The position numbers were made by a program, and so were the translations under genes. From Setophaga petechia (Eukaryota > Chordata > Aves > Passeriformes > Parulidae), in NCBI GenBank assembly GCA_024362935.1, contig JANCRA010000004.1, positions 19,941,621 through 20,005,620 on the forward strand: a stretch of 64,000 bases of DNA, written 5' to 3'. Within the stretch, counting starts at the first letter, position 1; each line of letters starts with the position of its first letter. The notes below the pieces were generated by a model that had not been told where the DNA came from, did no database searches, and worked only from the letters and a program-made list of their open reading frames with translations. Below are positions 40,108-53,683 of the stretch, in pieces.

Positions 40108-40597
40108 TGTTTCTAAGATTTATATTTGCAAAGTGTGACTAAATTGTGTGCTGTTTCCTCATGTCTTTCCTCTTCTCATAAAGAACTGTCAATATGCATG
40201 TTCAATACATACACAGAAACCATGAACTAATTAATTGTTGAACAAGAGGAATTAATTAAATTCCTATTAGAAAGCAGTGTGGTATTTGATTCCTGAAGAG
40301 AAAAATTGCTACAAATCAATACAAAGCACAAAATTATTTTCCTTTAAATGCATTGGCAGTGAACACATGTGCAGGCTCTGTAGAGAGAGGATGTCTTTGT
40401 TATGACTAATACACATCTGTACAACTTTGAAAGAACAAAAAGCAACCAAGTAACACCTGATTGTACTAATCAGAACAGTAGAAGTAGGATTTGCAAAGGA
40501 ACTAATTCATTTTAGTTTCTTTGTAAAGCCCAAGTTTATATGATATATTCTACATAAAACGATATGCTTTTATGTTAAAAAAAAAGAATTATTGTAG

Positions 40598-40603
40598 AAT
40601 AAA
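40598..40603 (+). promoter_or_regulatory. AATAAA polyadenylation signal
   Basis: Canonical hexamer about 490 bases after the CNTLN stop codon. Confidence 0.5.
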
Positions 40604-40690
40604 AATATTCTGTGTGAAGTAATACAGGAAAAACTGTACTTACCTCTGAGCATACTGGAGCAAAATGTGTGCAATGTGTTTTAAAAATTC

Positions 40691-40696
40691 AATAAA
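40691..40696 (+). promoter_or_regulatory. AATAAA polyadenylation signal
   Basis: Second canonical hexamer, followed by a U-rich stretch; the better candidate for the main 3' end. Confidence 0.5.
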
Positions 40697-40910
40697 GTAA
40701 AGTTTTTTCTATTACGATTTTTTCCACTAGTAGATCCAATTCTTTCTCAGCTAACAAGTAGCTGCAAGCTCTTACTTGCCTTGGGGAAGTAGTGTACAGT
40801 TTTAGCCAGTTATTTCCACCAAGATTTCTCTGGCACTACTGACGAATAATTGCTGCTTCTTCAGATTTTTGATCTTAGAGTTTGAATTCCTCTGGACGCA
40901 CCTACCTGAC

Positions 40911-40929
40911 AAAAAAAAAAAAAAAAAAA
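40911..40929. repeat. Poly-A tract (A19)
   Basis: Uninterrupted A run about 215 bases past the presumed CNTLN 3' end; no retrocopy body was recognised upstream. Confidence 0.95.
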
Positions 40930-43519
40930 GACACAAGTTTCTGAGTTCATGTGTTAATACTGTTCAGCTGTTATATATGTCTCATTTATGGATGTCAAGT
41001 CGTTTTACAACAGATATCATTATCTGACCCATATTGTGTGGGGAATCATAATAAAGATCTATTTGGACTAAGTTCACTTAAATGAAGCATGAAACAGAGG
41101 TTTTCTGCATGTCAGTCCAGTGTTTTCCTAGGATGTAATCATGTATCTTCTAATTTATGGAGTTTGCTATTTGGTGTCTCTGACAAAAGGAAGTCATCTC
41201 TAAACTTCTGCTCAGCTGAGCCTGGGCTTGAGAGAATTTATATTGGAATTAGAGAAAATCATGGAAACATACTCCACCTACACCTGTAAATTAAGACTGG
41301 GAACTATCCCTGTACAAAAAACTGCCACAGCTTTAGAAATGGTTGATCAATGCAAGAAGTAAGGGCCATCATATGAAATTGTTTGGTGATACATTCAAGT
41401 AAGCAAAAAGATGCCACCCACATGCAAGTGAAATGGAGCTGTTGGAACTGTTTGCCTCAGGTTTTACATGAGCTAAACATTTACATAGACTCCAATGACA
41501 ATAAAATAATGACAACAAAAATTAAGGAAAATAAATCCATCAAGACATGTGGAAACCGTGCTCTAATTTTGTTCAGCAATTCCAGCAAGATGTATTTGAA
41601 CATAATTTCATCAAAATATCTATTGCAGTTTAGTGAAAAGAGCTTCAGGAGGCCAGAGATCTCTGAAAATTTTCCCCACTGTCTTCATTTCCCCATTGCC
41701 AAACACCCATTGGTGCAAGTCTGATATTGGCGCTGATCTTTAACACTTGTTCTTTTGTCATAGTGAAAATGCAGGGAGCATCAGCTAATTCATGTAGAAA
41801 ATATGCCTCAAATAGAGGGAATTTTCCAGACTACTGTCTTTTTCTCAAATATCTTGCTTTACTGCCCTTGAAATTTTCTGTATCTCCTGGGCAACTGGGT
41901 ACCAAAAGACATGTTCTCTTGATGCCAGAGTAAGCAAGAACACTGCAAAACCAAATTACTATCTACTTCATCTGAAAAGAGAGAGCGAAATGAAATCCTT
42001 AAATCCAGGGGAGACAGATTTATGCACAAATGCTCCTGAAACTATAACATTGCTGTCCTTCTTAAAACTTAGCTGGAAAGTTTGCTAAATACCATTAAAA
42101 TGCCTTTAAAAAATTAAGATGGTATTTTCATTCCAAAATTATTTTCTTCTCTAATTTGACATAAACAAATGAAAATAGAAATACCATTCTGTGGGAATCC
42201 ACAAACTCAGAGGGTTTGGGGAAAGCTGCAAAAGGCAGGCATCAGAGGCAGCAGAACTGTGATTAGAGCTAAGCAGCAGCCATGAGATAGATCAGCAGAA
42301 AAATTATTTAAAATGTAGAAAAGCAAGGACAAATAGAACAATGCTTGTCTAGAATAACTCCCTAAGCTACAGAAAAGTTTATCTAGCAAGATATTAGGAA
42401 TTTTTAAGCTTAATAATGGAGCTCTGTGCATTGTGTTTTAAGGCTTACAAGCTGGTGGTGTATTCAAAGTAAGCAGGCATTGTTTTAACCAAAGGTACGT
42501 GTGCCTACAGTGGTTGGATAGAACTACTGTCAATGTGCTTTTGCTTTGTGTGATTGGTCAAAAAACTTATGAAGTAAGTTGTAACATTAGGTTCTTGGTC
42601 TGCTGCCTGGGATGTGAGCTGATGGCATCTTCCCATTCTCATAACCAGGTAATGAGACTGATGCTGAAAAATAAAACAGCTCAAGGTACATTCCACAGCA
42701 GTCCTATCCCGTTTGTGATTTATACATAAACCCCCAGCCAGCAACACCAGTCAACATTTTTCAGAGATAAAAATTCGTGTAGATTGATAGATATTTGTAA
42801 GGACAACAAAAAGGATGATACTTCAAAAAAAATAAATTTTTGCCTTTTGCTGACACAAATGTTGAGTTCTGTCTGTGATGAACATACTTGTTTTTGCTAC
42901 TTATTTGATCTTTCTTGCACCAGCAGAGCAGGAGATAGTCTCTGAAAAGATACCATCACAGTAAAAAGATTAAGGTTAATTATTTTGGTTATATTTTATG
43001 AATATTTTTAAATTCCCTTTCACTATAACCAAGCTCATTACACTTAGTGAAGAACTGATTCTGATTTGGGGAAAAGCATCACCTCAACACTTTCAGATGT
43101 TACTGCTAACAAAGATAAACATTAAATATTATAAAGACAGTCCTTTTTTAACTAAATATGGCTACGGACATCCAGAAAATCCACTTAATCTGTTTTTTGT
43201 TTTGTTAAGGGGGTTTCCTCTCCTGATCAGGTGCTGCCTGATACAGCCTCTAGATGGCAAGCTTTCCCAAAAAATGGGCTCAGTGCTTTGGTCCCTGCCG
43301 CCCCCCCGATGCTGTGTCAGGCAGGGCCGTCCCTCGGGCAGCAACAGCTCACACCTGGGCGTGTGAAATCAGTGGGCTGCTTGCGGTCCTTACGTACTGT
43401 GACACAAGGGTGAGGGCCTGAAATAATGCACCTTTTATATTCATACATATATGAAAAAATTGTATGTATGTAGAAACATGTATGCATATGTATCTGTATA
43501 GAAACACATGAGTATGTGT

Positions 43520-43550
43520 TTGTGTGTGTGTGTGTGTGTGTGTCTGTGTG
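43520..43550. repeat. (GT)n microsatellite
   Basis: About 15 GT units with one CT interruption; creates His/Thr-rich spurious frames on the minus strand. Confidence 0.95.
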
Positions 43551-43664
43551 TTTATGCACACGTTCATTAAACATGAAATACACAAAGTTGTACGGTGGTT
43601 CAAAGTTGTTTAAATGTTTAGCCCTTCCAAAAACCTTTATTGTGCACTAGCAGGTCCACAGGAG

Positions 43665-44280
43665 GGTGTGAGAGACTGAAACATTAATAGTTAATGTCTC
43701 AAACAATCTGGATGTTTTGCTGTCAATGCTCAAGAAACAACCTGTGTGCAGGGGTAGTGAGCACCAGATGACCACGACAAATCAACCTTTGCTTAGCAAG
43801 AAGCTGGGATTTGAGCTAGATAAGGGAAGAGGCTGATAAGTAGATCCTGCAAGGTGGGATAATGCTTTTAATTCTAGAGCTGTCATCCTTTACACAACTG
43901 GCTCAGGTGTAAAAGTCCTCTCCCCACTCCAGCCAGGAAAATCTACTGGGACATTCACATTAATCATCCCTTCTGATGGAGTGTAAATGACTCTATTATA
44001 CTGATATGAGAGAAGGTGTCATAAACTGTCAGAGACCCCCAGAATGTCCCCAGAGTCATTTCTAGGGCCTTCCAGCAGAGGAATGGGCATAATCCACAGT
44101 TTTATGGCATGATTCACAGCGTTGCATCAGACAGTGTGAAAGTCCCCACCCCAGGGAAAGTACCTGGGGGTTCCACCTGAACTTGAGTGTATATTAATCC
44201 ACTGAAGTTTGTGTTTTGTGGTCTTCCCCTACCTTAGATCAATAAAGACTGTGGCCATCACTTTGACCAATGGACATCAA
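43665..44280 (+). mobile_element. Candidate LTR (ERV-derived), plus orientation
   Basis: This compositionally distinct block has promoter and 3'-end signals packed as in an LTR: a weak TATA-like GTGTATATTAAT near 44189, then AATAAAGACTGTGG at about 44240, about 50 bases later. The passage AGTCCCCACCCCAGGGAAAG near 44141 resembles avian ERV LTR sequence as I remember it. Boundaries were not resolved and no target duplication was found. Confidence 0.4.
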
Positions 44281-44611
44281 AATTGGTCATTGAAGTTTCA
44301 TTGATGGATCCACAGGTGGTGATGCTTTTCTACCATTATCCTTTCTTTCTCTTTCCTTCCCTTTTTCTTCTCCTATTTTTTCTCAAAACATATTGTAAAC
44401 CAGACAAAAAAATTCCAGTCAATGGCTTAGGAAGTGCCTTGTTGTGTCTGGATAGGTTGAAGTTGGCTAATTGTAAGTTTGCTAAGTTCAAGTTTGTGGA
44501 GTGCCTTACTTACTTTGTTGGTATTTTAAAATTTACCACATTTTTATTAATTAAACAACATTCCCCTAAACCTGGAGAGGGGACAGGGGCATAACTGAGA
44601 GCTGCAAATAT

Positions 44612-45022
44612 AATCTGGGGACTGGAGCACCTTTCCTCTGAAGAAAGACCAAGAGAGTTGGGGTGATTCGATGTGGAGAAGAGGAGGCTGTGGGGAAAAC
44701 TTAGAGCAGCCTTCCAGTGCCTAAAGGGGGCCAGCAAGGAGGCTGGAGAGAAAGACTATGTTGTAGGACAAGGGGAAATGGCTTAAAGCTGAAGAAGGTT
44801 GTGTAAAGGTTAGATACTAGGAGGAAGTTCTATACTGTGAAGATGGTGCGGCACTGGCACAGGTTGCCCAGGGAAGTTGTGGATGAACACAATTCCACAT
44901 CCCTGGAATTGTTCAAGGCCAGGCTGGATGGGGCTCTGAGCAGCTTGTGGAAGGTGTCCCTGCACATGGCATGTGATGATCTTTAAGGTCCCTTCCAACC
45001 CAAACCATTCTGTGATTTTGTA
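44612..45022 (+). mobile_element. CR1 LINE 3' end
   Basis: Clear CR1 3' region in sense: CTGGAGCACCTTTCCTCTGA near 44622, GGCACTGGCACAGGTTGCCC near 44850, AGGCCAGGCTGGATGGGGCT near 44918, and the terminal TCCCTTCCAACCCAAACC followed by ATTCTGTGATTTTG near 45010. 5'-truncated. The frames within it are decayed and not a gene. Confidence 0.93.
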
Positions 45023-48000
45023 CTCTAAAATGTAAAAATTGAAGTCAAAGTATCTGGCAATAGTCACTTCTCACAGTATGTTTCTATAGTGCCATCTGTT
45101 TAACCCAAACAAATCCTAATTTACCATGACAGGAATAAAGATACAAGTCTTCCTTAATGTAGATCTCATACAAATGAGATCCATTTTCTTCTGTATGAGG
45201 ATTCTTTGTTAGAGAAGGCACTGTGTGTATCTCCCCATGGGCCTCTGGACTTCCTCATTGTCTGAATGGTTTGCAAATTCCAAGGCTAGGTATTCTAAAT
45301 GAGACTGAAGTGTAAGTGTAAGGCCTAACAGGAGAAGTTCAGGGAGAGATTTAAAATGTCTCAGAGTATTCATATAGCCACCATGTAATATCTCATTTTT
45401 TGTATTCTTGAAAGAAAGAAACTTCAGTGAAAATTTTTTTTTTCTCTGTTGTGTCCATGTTCCCATACATAGAGTAAGGATCTATTTGTGAGGTTTCCTG
45501 AAATTTGTGATTTGAGAATTTGCAGTGTGTAACTATTTGAAATATCTTGTAGCATAGTAAGTGATTGAGAGAGCTGAGGACACTTCTTGGCTTCTGCTAT
45601 AATCACATACTTAGAGATTAATTTTTGTTGCTGGCTGTGTTAAGTTTTTGGCTTTTGTCTTCAGGATTGCAGAAAAGCTATGGAGGAAGGAAACTGAACT
45701 TTGATTCTGTCATACCTTCAGCTAGGTGATTTCTCTTTTCTGTTTCACTTCTACAACAGAATTAATATCTAGCTACACTCCAAGCTAAACAACAGAACAA
45801 GGAAAACAAAAGCTTATTTCCATAGTTGTATGCCATTGTACACAATTTGTGCATCACCATTGGATTGCTTTATGTGATTTAAAATTATATGTAACTAGTA
45901 TTTGAAGGGAATATAACTCCAAATGGGTCCAGAGCCAGGTATGCAAATGGTCTGGCTCTTTGAGGATATTTACTGAGTATCTTGGTTTTTAGGTGAAGAT
46001 AGTAAGCTTTCTGATATAAGTGAAGAAGTATTCACATCTTGCTCAGCTACATATAAGTCCAGCATTCTGTGAGGGTTACTTTACAGCATGTTTAACAGGT
46101 TGGGGAAATGTAAGGCTCCTGTCTTTGTGAAAGAATAAGCTTATGAGATTAAGAGCTTACTTGGAAATCTCTATCAGACAGTATAAAGTAGAGGTTTAAG
46201 TGACTCTGACCTATTGAACCTATTGCAGATTTGACATTTTTCTGGTATAGGAAATCTCCCTTGGTAAAGGAATCACACAACACTATCTGTAATTCAACAA
46301 ATCCTTGATTTTGAGGGATAACAGATTTCTTTCATGATTGTTTGTTCTGGAGGAAAACAGAACTTCTAGCATAAAACACTTAAATTTGTATTTAAAAACA
46401 GTACTCAACCTGAAGAAATTATGATAGAAAACCCACCAGAGTAGCTCTATGATCAAGAATTCTCACAGCTCAAGATTTCCCATTGAAATTTTCTAGATTC
46501 AGTTTCAAAGCCTGGTATTTATGAGTGTCAAAAAAAAATCCCTCCACACTGGTAATGAAGGCTTTGAGCTAGACAGAACTTATAAATCATGGTGTACGTG
46601 TGAAGACAAAGGGCATCAATGGACCTCAAACCTTACAATGCATCATTGATATATCTTTGCACATTGCTTATTCTGCAGAAAAACTTTTAAAAATATCTGT
46701 CAAGTAATAACCTCAGTATGTGATGATAATTATTGAAAAAACACTATTTCCTTATTCTCTTTGATCTTTCTCTAGTTATACATGCACAGACTACATTTAC
46801 CCTCTTAGATACAACTCTGCATTAGAAACTGGTTTTTTTTCAAGGGATTAGCCGTTATTCTATAAGGATTTTTTCTTCTATTCATAACCACACATCAGAA
46901 ATAACTGTAGACAACAGGAGCTCTATCTATAGCTTATCCATGTGAAAGTCAAGGTTTGAAGGTGTCTGTTGAAATGTAATTATTTTATACTAAAAATATT
47001 GATTTTTTTATGATTTACCTTTTAAGAATGCAAATTGGAGAATAATGTTGACTTTCTAGAAAAGCTTGGGTGAATGGTTGGTTGAATGCTTATTTTTGTA
47101 AATCACTATCTCTATTAAATTTAGTTTGAAATGTTCATGTAGTGAAGCTCCTGATTATGAGCTTGTTTTTCAAATTAGAATTTTTAACTTTTAAAGAAAA
47201 ATAAAACATGAAAAAGGAAAACAGTTGTTGTACTAGCAGAATATCACATATATCAGAAATTCTCTGATTTGGGGAGTACAATTTTGTGTTCTCCATACTG
47301 CCAACCCTTGAGCATCTGGCTCAAGACAGGAATGAGTCTTGTCCATTTCTCTATTTTCATGCATGTTTACCCAGGCCTAAGAAGCCTGTGAGGCTGCTAG
47401 CTGGCACGGGATCTAGCTCTGGAGAACTGGTGTGTTTAGAACAGGACAGTTTGATGTTCTGACACAGATACTGTGGGCTCACCCAAATGTGCTTTCTCCA
47501 GGAGCACAGTCTCCTCCAGCACCTGGATCCAGGAGCTGTGTGAGCAGGCTGCTGACAGCCATGCGTTGAGTGACAGCCTGCAATCATCAGGCAACTGAAG
47601 TGTTGACTCACACCCAGCATCAGCCCAGGAAAGGCAACAGGAGACAGAACTGGAGGCAAGAATTCCTGGGGTATAGCTCAGCCTGGGCTGAGATGCTTTC
47701 TCTTGATTTTCCTGCTGAGCAGGTTTCACTTCCCACTTCTGCCCATCAGGCTGCTTCTCTCTTAGCTGTGCTTTGATTCCTTGCTCTTTCTTGGCTCATG
47801 CTCTGCTTCCAATATGATTTTCCAAGCCTTCACAGTTATGATTACATGGCAATAAGTTAATAAATGTTTGTATCTCATCGTTGTGGCTATTGTTGCATTC
47901 ATTTATTATTTTAGAAGCAATCTATTTTTATAAGAATGCCTGTGAAGTGTTAGTCTGAGCTAGAGCTCATAAAAAAATCTAGTACATCAGTTCAACACTG

Positions 48001-51000
48001 TCTGAAGATCATGATCCTTAAAGACAGCAAAATGAATTACCATGGTCCCTTCCTCATGGAAGAGATTCCACAGTGTGTCAGTTCAAAGAGAAAATAAGCA
48101 GTGATACTTCTGTAAATATTTTGCCAATAAAATTCTCTCCTTCAGAGGAAGTTTTTAGTGGAGCTTTCTATGGAAGGAAGTGGCCACAGAGTAAGTTCTC
48201 AGCCTTCTAATATGGACGCAGCCATTCTCTCCAGATAATACAGACTTCTCCTCCAAAAACTACAGGGAGCATGTTGCTTGCAAGATATGAGCTGCCACTA
48301 AGAGAAATAGGAGTCAAATGATTTTTTATTTTTTCAGGACACAGAATTTCTCAGATCATTGTGATCCTCTTCTTTTTCTATGTTTATAATTTTCAATTTT
48401 GCAATTGAATTTAAAAACTAATGCTTCTACAAGGTTTTTAATTAGTGAATATTGAACATATGTGCTATAAACTGGGAGAGGTAAATTAGGAACTGAAGTA
48501 TTAAAGCATCAGATTACTTTTTTAGGTAAATGACCTTGTATCTAACACTGGATGGCTCTGAAGTACACACTATGGAGCCAAGTAGGGTTCAGGAAGTGCT
48601 AAGTTCCATTACAAAGCTTCATTCTGCATGGAACTAACTGGATAAGGAGTTTTCATGGTATTAACCTCTCCCAAAATAGTATCTCTTTAAGGTGCTATGC
48701 AAAGAGGATTTGTAAGTCATCTGTGAGGTCTGATTCAGAATTTATCCTGGCATTATGACAGAAACTTAGCAGGCACTTGATATAGCAACAATTTAAAAAT
48801 TTATATTGAGACTTCAAGGCAGAGTGCAAACTCTATCTTGACTCAGTGTGGGCTAAGTTTCTGTCTGGTTTCCTGTGATGCTGTATTACCTACTGACTGA
48901 CATATGTGGTTTGCTGAGAGTTGAATATATGCCTTCCATTTAAGAGGGATATTTCAATGTTCATTAATATGAAAGATTTGCAATGGTGCAATCCAGATGA
49001 CATTACCTGACCATGTGTTGAATTTTAAGCACACTAGAAGTCCTCTAGAGGGTATTAAATATCCTCTTGCTTCAGAGCTGACTGTGTAAGAAGGATGAAG
49101 AACGAAGAATGATGCTGCAATGCAAACGTCAGATGCCTGTCAAGGTCTCCTTCCTGCCCTCACCTATCTGCTCCCACTGTGTATTCTACAGAAGAAATGT
49201 CTCAAAACATTCCATTTTGGGGTGATTTTGAAGAAACCATTTTAAGTTTTCCGTTTTTCTTATTCTTAGAATTTCTATGTCTTCAGAAGTCTTGTGTTTA
49301 GAAGAGCAATAAAAGGGCAGGATCCCTCCTATTTTGTACATATCAAAGACCTTGTCAAGTTCTTTGTCATTTGCTATGACACAAAGGCCATCTGCAGGAG
49401 CTGGGCTGAGTCCTTCATGTAACTCCCTTTAAAAAAAAATCACAGTATTTCTTTGTGTTGCAAGGAATACATGTATATCCCTTGTTTTATTGTTCTTTTT
49501 GAAACCATAATGATTAATTTTTAGCCTTGTCCTTAACCACATACTGTTAATTTTGATGCTTGCACTACCTTGGAATATGATCCTATATTTTGTCAGAGAT
49601 ACATAAAGTATCAGAGACTGCTCAGTTCATACAAAAAAATCATTTGCCTCAAACAATAAGCATAGTGCAGTAATAATATTAAGATTATAATTTTTATAGC
49701 CATCATTACCTGGATGAGGTCTTCTAGCTTCCTGTTTATGCAAAGTTTCTTTTGTAACAACTCTTCAGTGGCCTCCAAGACACCTTCTTAGTTATCACTT
49801 CAAAGTGGGGATATTCCATGTTGGTAACATAAACAAACCAAAGCCTAATTTTACCACCATTTTCCATAAATTACTGAGATCAGTAAGATTTTAGCTTGCC
49901 TGATGGAGACTGGCACATGGCAGCAGCATCGGGAACTGTACTAGCATCAGCATCTAGCTAGTAATTAATATTTAAACTCACTGATTAAAGCCAATACACA
50001 GTTGTAAAGTAGCAGAAGGTCTAGTAATTCTTATGTCTTACATCCAAAACCTGAAATTTGGCAACCTTACTACTGTGTCCATGCAGAGGTGTGGAATGAG
50101 CCAGTCATACTCCAAGACAGACATAAAAAACAGAGCTGTGTTTTCCAGCGCTGCACCACACCGACCTCAGATCATAACAAGAAATGACAGCCTGTGGAGT
50201 TCCTCTTTCCATGCTGGGGCACCCACGCTGCTTTTCCTACATTTTAGTTCTCCTGTCATGCTGTGTTGTTGCAGTCTCCTGTGCTGGCAACTTGTACATT
50301 AGATACCTGACCCAGAGGACTAGAGATTGCCTCAAATCTGTGATTAAAGAGCTCGAAGTTTGTGCAGGTGCTATGATAAGGATGGGAAAACTATGCAAGA
50401 GGGAGATAAACTTAGAAGCACTTTTTAGTAGTTAAGAATTTGTCTCTTGCAAACAGTTCCAAGGGAAAAAAGCACACAAATATAGAATATGGTTTTAAAA
50501 TTTATATATTTATATAATTCATAAAGTGAGATGCAAACATGTCATAACATAATTTTTATATTATCCAGCAATAAATTCTAACATCAACGACTCATTCCTT
50601 CACTTCCTTGTCCTTCAAAACTCCTTTCAAATTTTTTTTTTACAGTGACAAGTAATGGCCGTTAATTTTAAGGTCTATTCTTCTGAAACCTGCCAACTGA
50701 AAAAACAATAGTGACTCATTGTTCTTGTGTGTGGTTCTTTGCTCCACAATATTTTTTGATTGTGTGTGAAATGCCACATACATAAATCAAAATAAATATG
50801 CCCCTCCTTATTTATTTTGATAAAATCCTGAAACACCGGTAAAACTACAGTGGCTTTTCTATGAGTGAATAAAAAGTGTCTCACCGTTTCATCAGCTGCT
50901 GATGTCCCTAAGTAAACAATTACTTGGTCTAAAAGGAAGTGTAGATGGATAGAAAAACAAGTCTTCCTTCTTGTGAAATACCCAAAGCATTTACTTCACA

Positions 51001-52184
51001 GGGGTTACACAGGAGTCTATCAAACTAGGGAAAGGAAAATAAATCAATTGTAACATGTCTATAGATTGTGCCACAAAATAATCCTGATCGATGCTCATGA
51101 AATTTTCAGTGTAGTTCAACCCTGAGAAGCCTTAAATTGTTTCTGACATTGCAGTGGTTTATATATCATTTTTATTAGCTTAATGAAATATACATGTGTA
51201 CATTCTTCCTTGCCTGCCCTTGACTTTTCCTAATGAGCTCATCTTTTTGTAGCTTTCATTTGCCATAACAACCACCTTAAAGCAAAAGGAACAGCGTAAA
51301 TAACTTGCTAACTACTGGGAGTTAAACTTGATATTAAAATGTATTCTCAGTATTATATATATTCTGGACTTTGTACAGTTGCCTATTCAAGCTATCTCTC
51401 CTAACTCTGCTCATGAAAAAATCTGATTTCATTGATAAAAAAATTCTTAGATAAAATTATTTGACTGCAGTTATGTTTATCATCCATATTATTATTTACT
51501 GCTTACTAGTATTTACATTAAAATTTTATGACCCACTGTAAACCCAAGAAAACAGTTAGCAAGAAGAGGCAATTTTTAATGAAGAATAGGACTAAGATTT
51601 AGGTGTTGATTCCTAATCAAACCCAAGGCACAGGATAAATGACTGTGTTTGTTTTGAATATGGGATAATGCTGAGATCTTTGACTTTAGGAAACCAAAGG
51701 CAGCAGTGTATACCTTGCTGGTTGATCAACCCACAGTGATCTTCATTTACAGCATGGTTTTGATACCAGAGATACTAGAAGGGGAAAGTGCAAAGAATAT
51801 AATTAATTTATTTAAATTCTAGTGGTATTGCTACTTCAGGGTAAACTCATCATTGTATTTTATTTGCCTTCTTTACCATACTTTCTGTTTTGCTGTGACA
51901 CTGTTTTTGCCTCCAGCGTCTGATGCTTAAGTGCCACAATTATACAGCCTTTTCCATTGACAGAGCTCATCTGAGCACATATATGTGCAGTGAACATGCT
52001 TGGCTGATGTTTCTAAACTTAAAAATTATATTTCTTGGTTAGTAAGAATTGAGAGAGAAAGAGGGAGCAAGAGGAAGTTACAGTATTTGATATTCCCAAG
52101 TCATTGCCAAATGTGATGGAGCCCTGCTTTCCTGGGAATGACTGAATACCTGCCTACATGGGAAGTGGTGAATGAATTACTGCT
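45023..52184. other. Intergenic, no gene recognised
   Basis: AT-rich sequence without recognised exons. A GC-richer patch lies at about 47370-47770 and produces overlapping frames on both strands with no protein resemblance. No tRNA or other structured RNA was recognised. Confidence 0.5.
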
Positions 52185-52355
52185 TTTGATTTGTTTGTGT
52201 GCACAGCTTTTGCTTTACCTATTAAACTGTTTTTGTCTCCAGCCATGACTTTTCTCACTTTTACTCTTCCAATTCTCTCCCCTCATCCCCCCAGGGTGGC
52301 AGTGAATGAGCAGCAGCTTGGGACTCAGCTGCCCACCAGGGTTAAACTTGGCACC
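52185..52355 (+). mobile_element. Avian ERV LTR fragment, sense orientation
   Basis: It follows the same LTR family as 26077-26561 but on the plus strand: TTTGCTTTACCTATTAAACT near 52209, TTTCTCACTTTTACTCTTCC near 52251, CTCTCCCCTCATCCCCCCAG near 52275, then GAATGAGCAGCAGCTT and GGGTTAAAC near 52347. Only the 3' part (R/U5-like) is recognisable. Confidence 0.65.
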
Positions 52356-53683
52356 TGCCTTCTTCAGATATTGTTTCTTTTCAGACTGGATGCTCAGTTA
52401 GAGAGGGCTGTGAACTCTTGCGTAGCTTCATTACAGACTCTGACTTCCTGCCCTGACAGTCTCTTATTGTGCTGTCAGAAATTCATTGTGTTCACCCGCC
52501 TCACCTGATCCATGACGTCTCTGAACTTCTTGTCCCAGAACCTTCTCCTGATATGCTCTCTCAATAGTTATTTGGTCCTTCAAAATCATAAAACTCTTTC
52601 TTTTTCTAACCTCATCTCTAATGAGGTTAGCCACATGTCTCTTTTGCACTTTCCTTAAAATAGAAGCTTTTTCTTATATTTCACTTTTTGTATGGAGTAC
52701 TAATGTCTCTGATTTCATAGAATTCAGTTACCACAGCCCAACAAAAAGGCATTTAATTTATCATGTGCTTCAAAGCCAAATATCATCCTTTACTCTCCTT
52801 GCAAAGTGAGGTTTTGTTTAAAATTTTTCCAACAGCCATGTCTATAGCTCCAAAGTCTGTACTCATCTGTAGAGATTTTAAACTATATTTGGAGTTTTAG
52901 CTGCTCCATCTTTCCAATCTGGGTTTCTTTCCTCTGTAATGACCACGCAATGTGGTTTTACAATTTGCCTAAACCAACAAAATAACTGGCTGCCATTAAA
53001 GGTAACGATCTCTCTGTTATTTCCCTGCTTTGGCTGCACATCCTGCTACTGTCTATGGCCTGGTGCTAGCAGCTATCTAGATAAATGAAAACTCAACTTT
53101 TTTTCTTTTCTTTGGCACCTTTTCAGCTGTATAAGTTTCCTGATCCAGACTGTTGTACAGATGCAGACATCCATCCTGTCATAGCAGGCCTGGGGAGAGG
53201 AAGAAGTGTCAGAAACTTTAGGTCTTAATCTTTCCACTTGAAATTTATTCACCTTGTGTTCACCTTGTACAGCAACATGCTCCACCAGATTCGGATGTAA
53301 TACTGAGCTTTTAAATTTCAGGATTTTCTATGTGGCAAGAATGAGAAAATGGACCAGATTCTTTTGATTTCAATATAATAAAGATTTCACTTTGGGCAAC
53401 ACAGAAATCGAAGTAGTCCTTGTTGGTTGTTGGGCATGTTTAGACTGTGCAGGTGGGAGAAGATCCTGCAGGCAGAATTAGGAACCTGTAAAAAATTAAT
53501 TAGTTCGTATGTGACATGGGCAAAGTAGTACAGGCAAACTTGTTCCATTGTTAAAATACTGAGCTTTATAAACATTGCCCTCAGTTTAGCCTTTGATTGT
53601 GCGGATGGCTCCACCTCTGATTCAGACCTTGTGGTTATGTCTACACTGCAGATCTTATAGGTCACCTTCCAGCAGTGTAATGG
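52356..53683. other. Intergenic between two ERV fragments
   Basis: No viral gene or host exon was recognised. The stretch contains a CT-rich segment and short frames only. Confidence 0.45.

Larger units (their letters stand above)
40108..40720 (+). other. Putative CNTLN 3' UTR
   Basis: Non-coding sequence directly after the TGA. Two canonical AATAAA polyadenylation signals occur at 40598-40603 and 40691-40696, the second followed by a GTAAAGTTTTTT-type U-rich tract. The end is inferred from these signals only. Confidence 0.55.
40721..43664. other. Intergenic, no gene recognised
   Basis: Contains A19 at 40911-40929, three consecutive unrelated plus-strand frames (41089-41933) without family resemblance, a GC-richer patch at 43210-43415 and a GT microsatellite. 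In other vertebrates the next gene downstream is SH3GL2; no part of it was recognised. Confidence 0.5.

Noticed and set aside
41089..41933. Three consecutive plus-strand frames (66, 113, 68 codons) downstream of CNTLN
   Set aside because: They are in different phases, show no domain or splice support, and carry chance-like composition.
43317..43603. Minus-strand frames rich in His/Thr repeats
   Set aside because: Produced by the GT microsatellite at 43520-43550.
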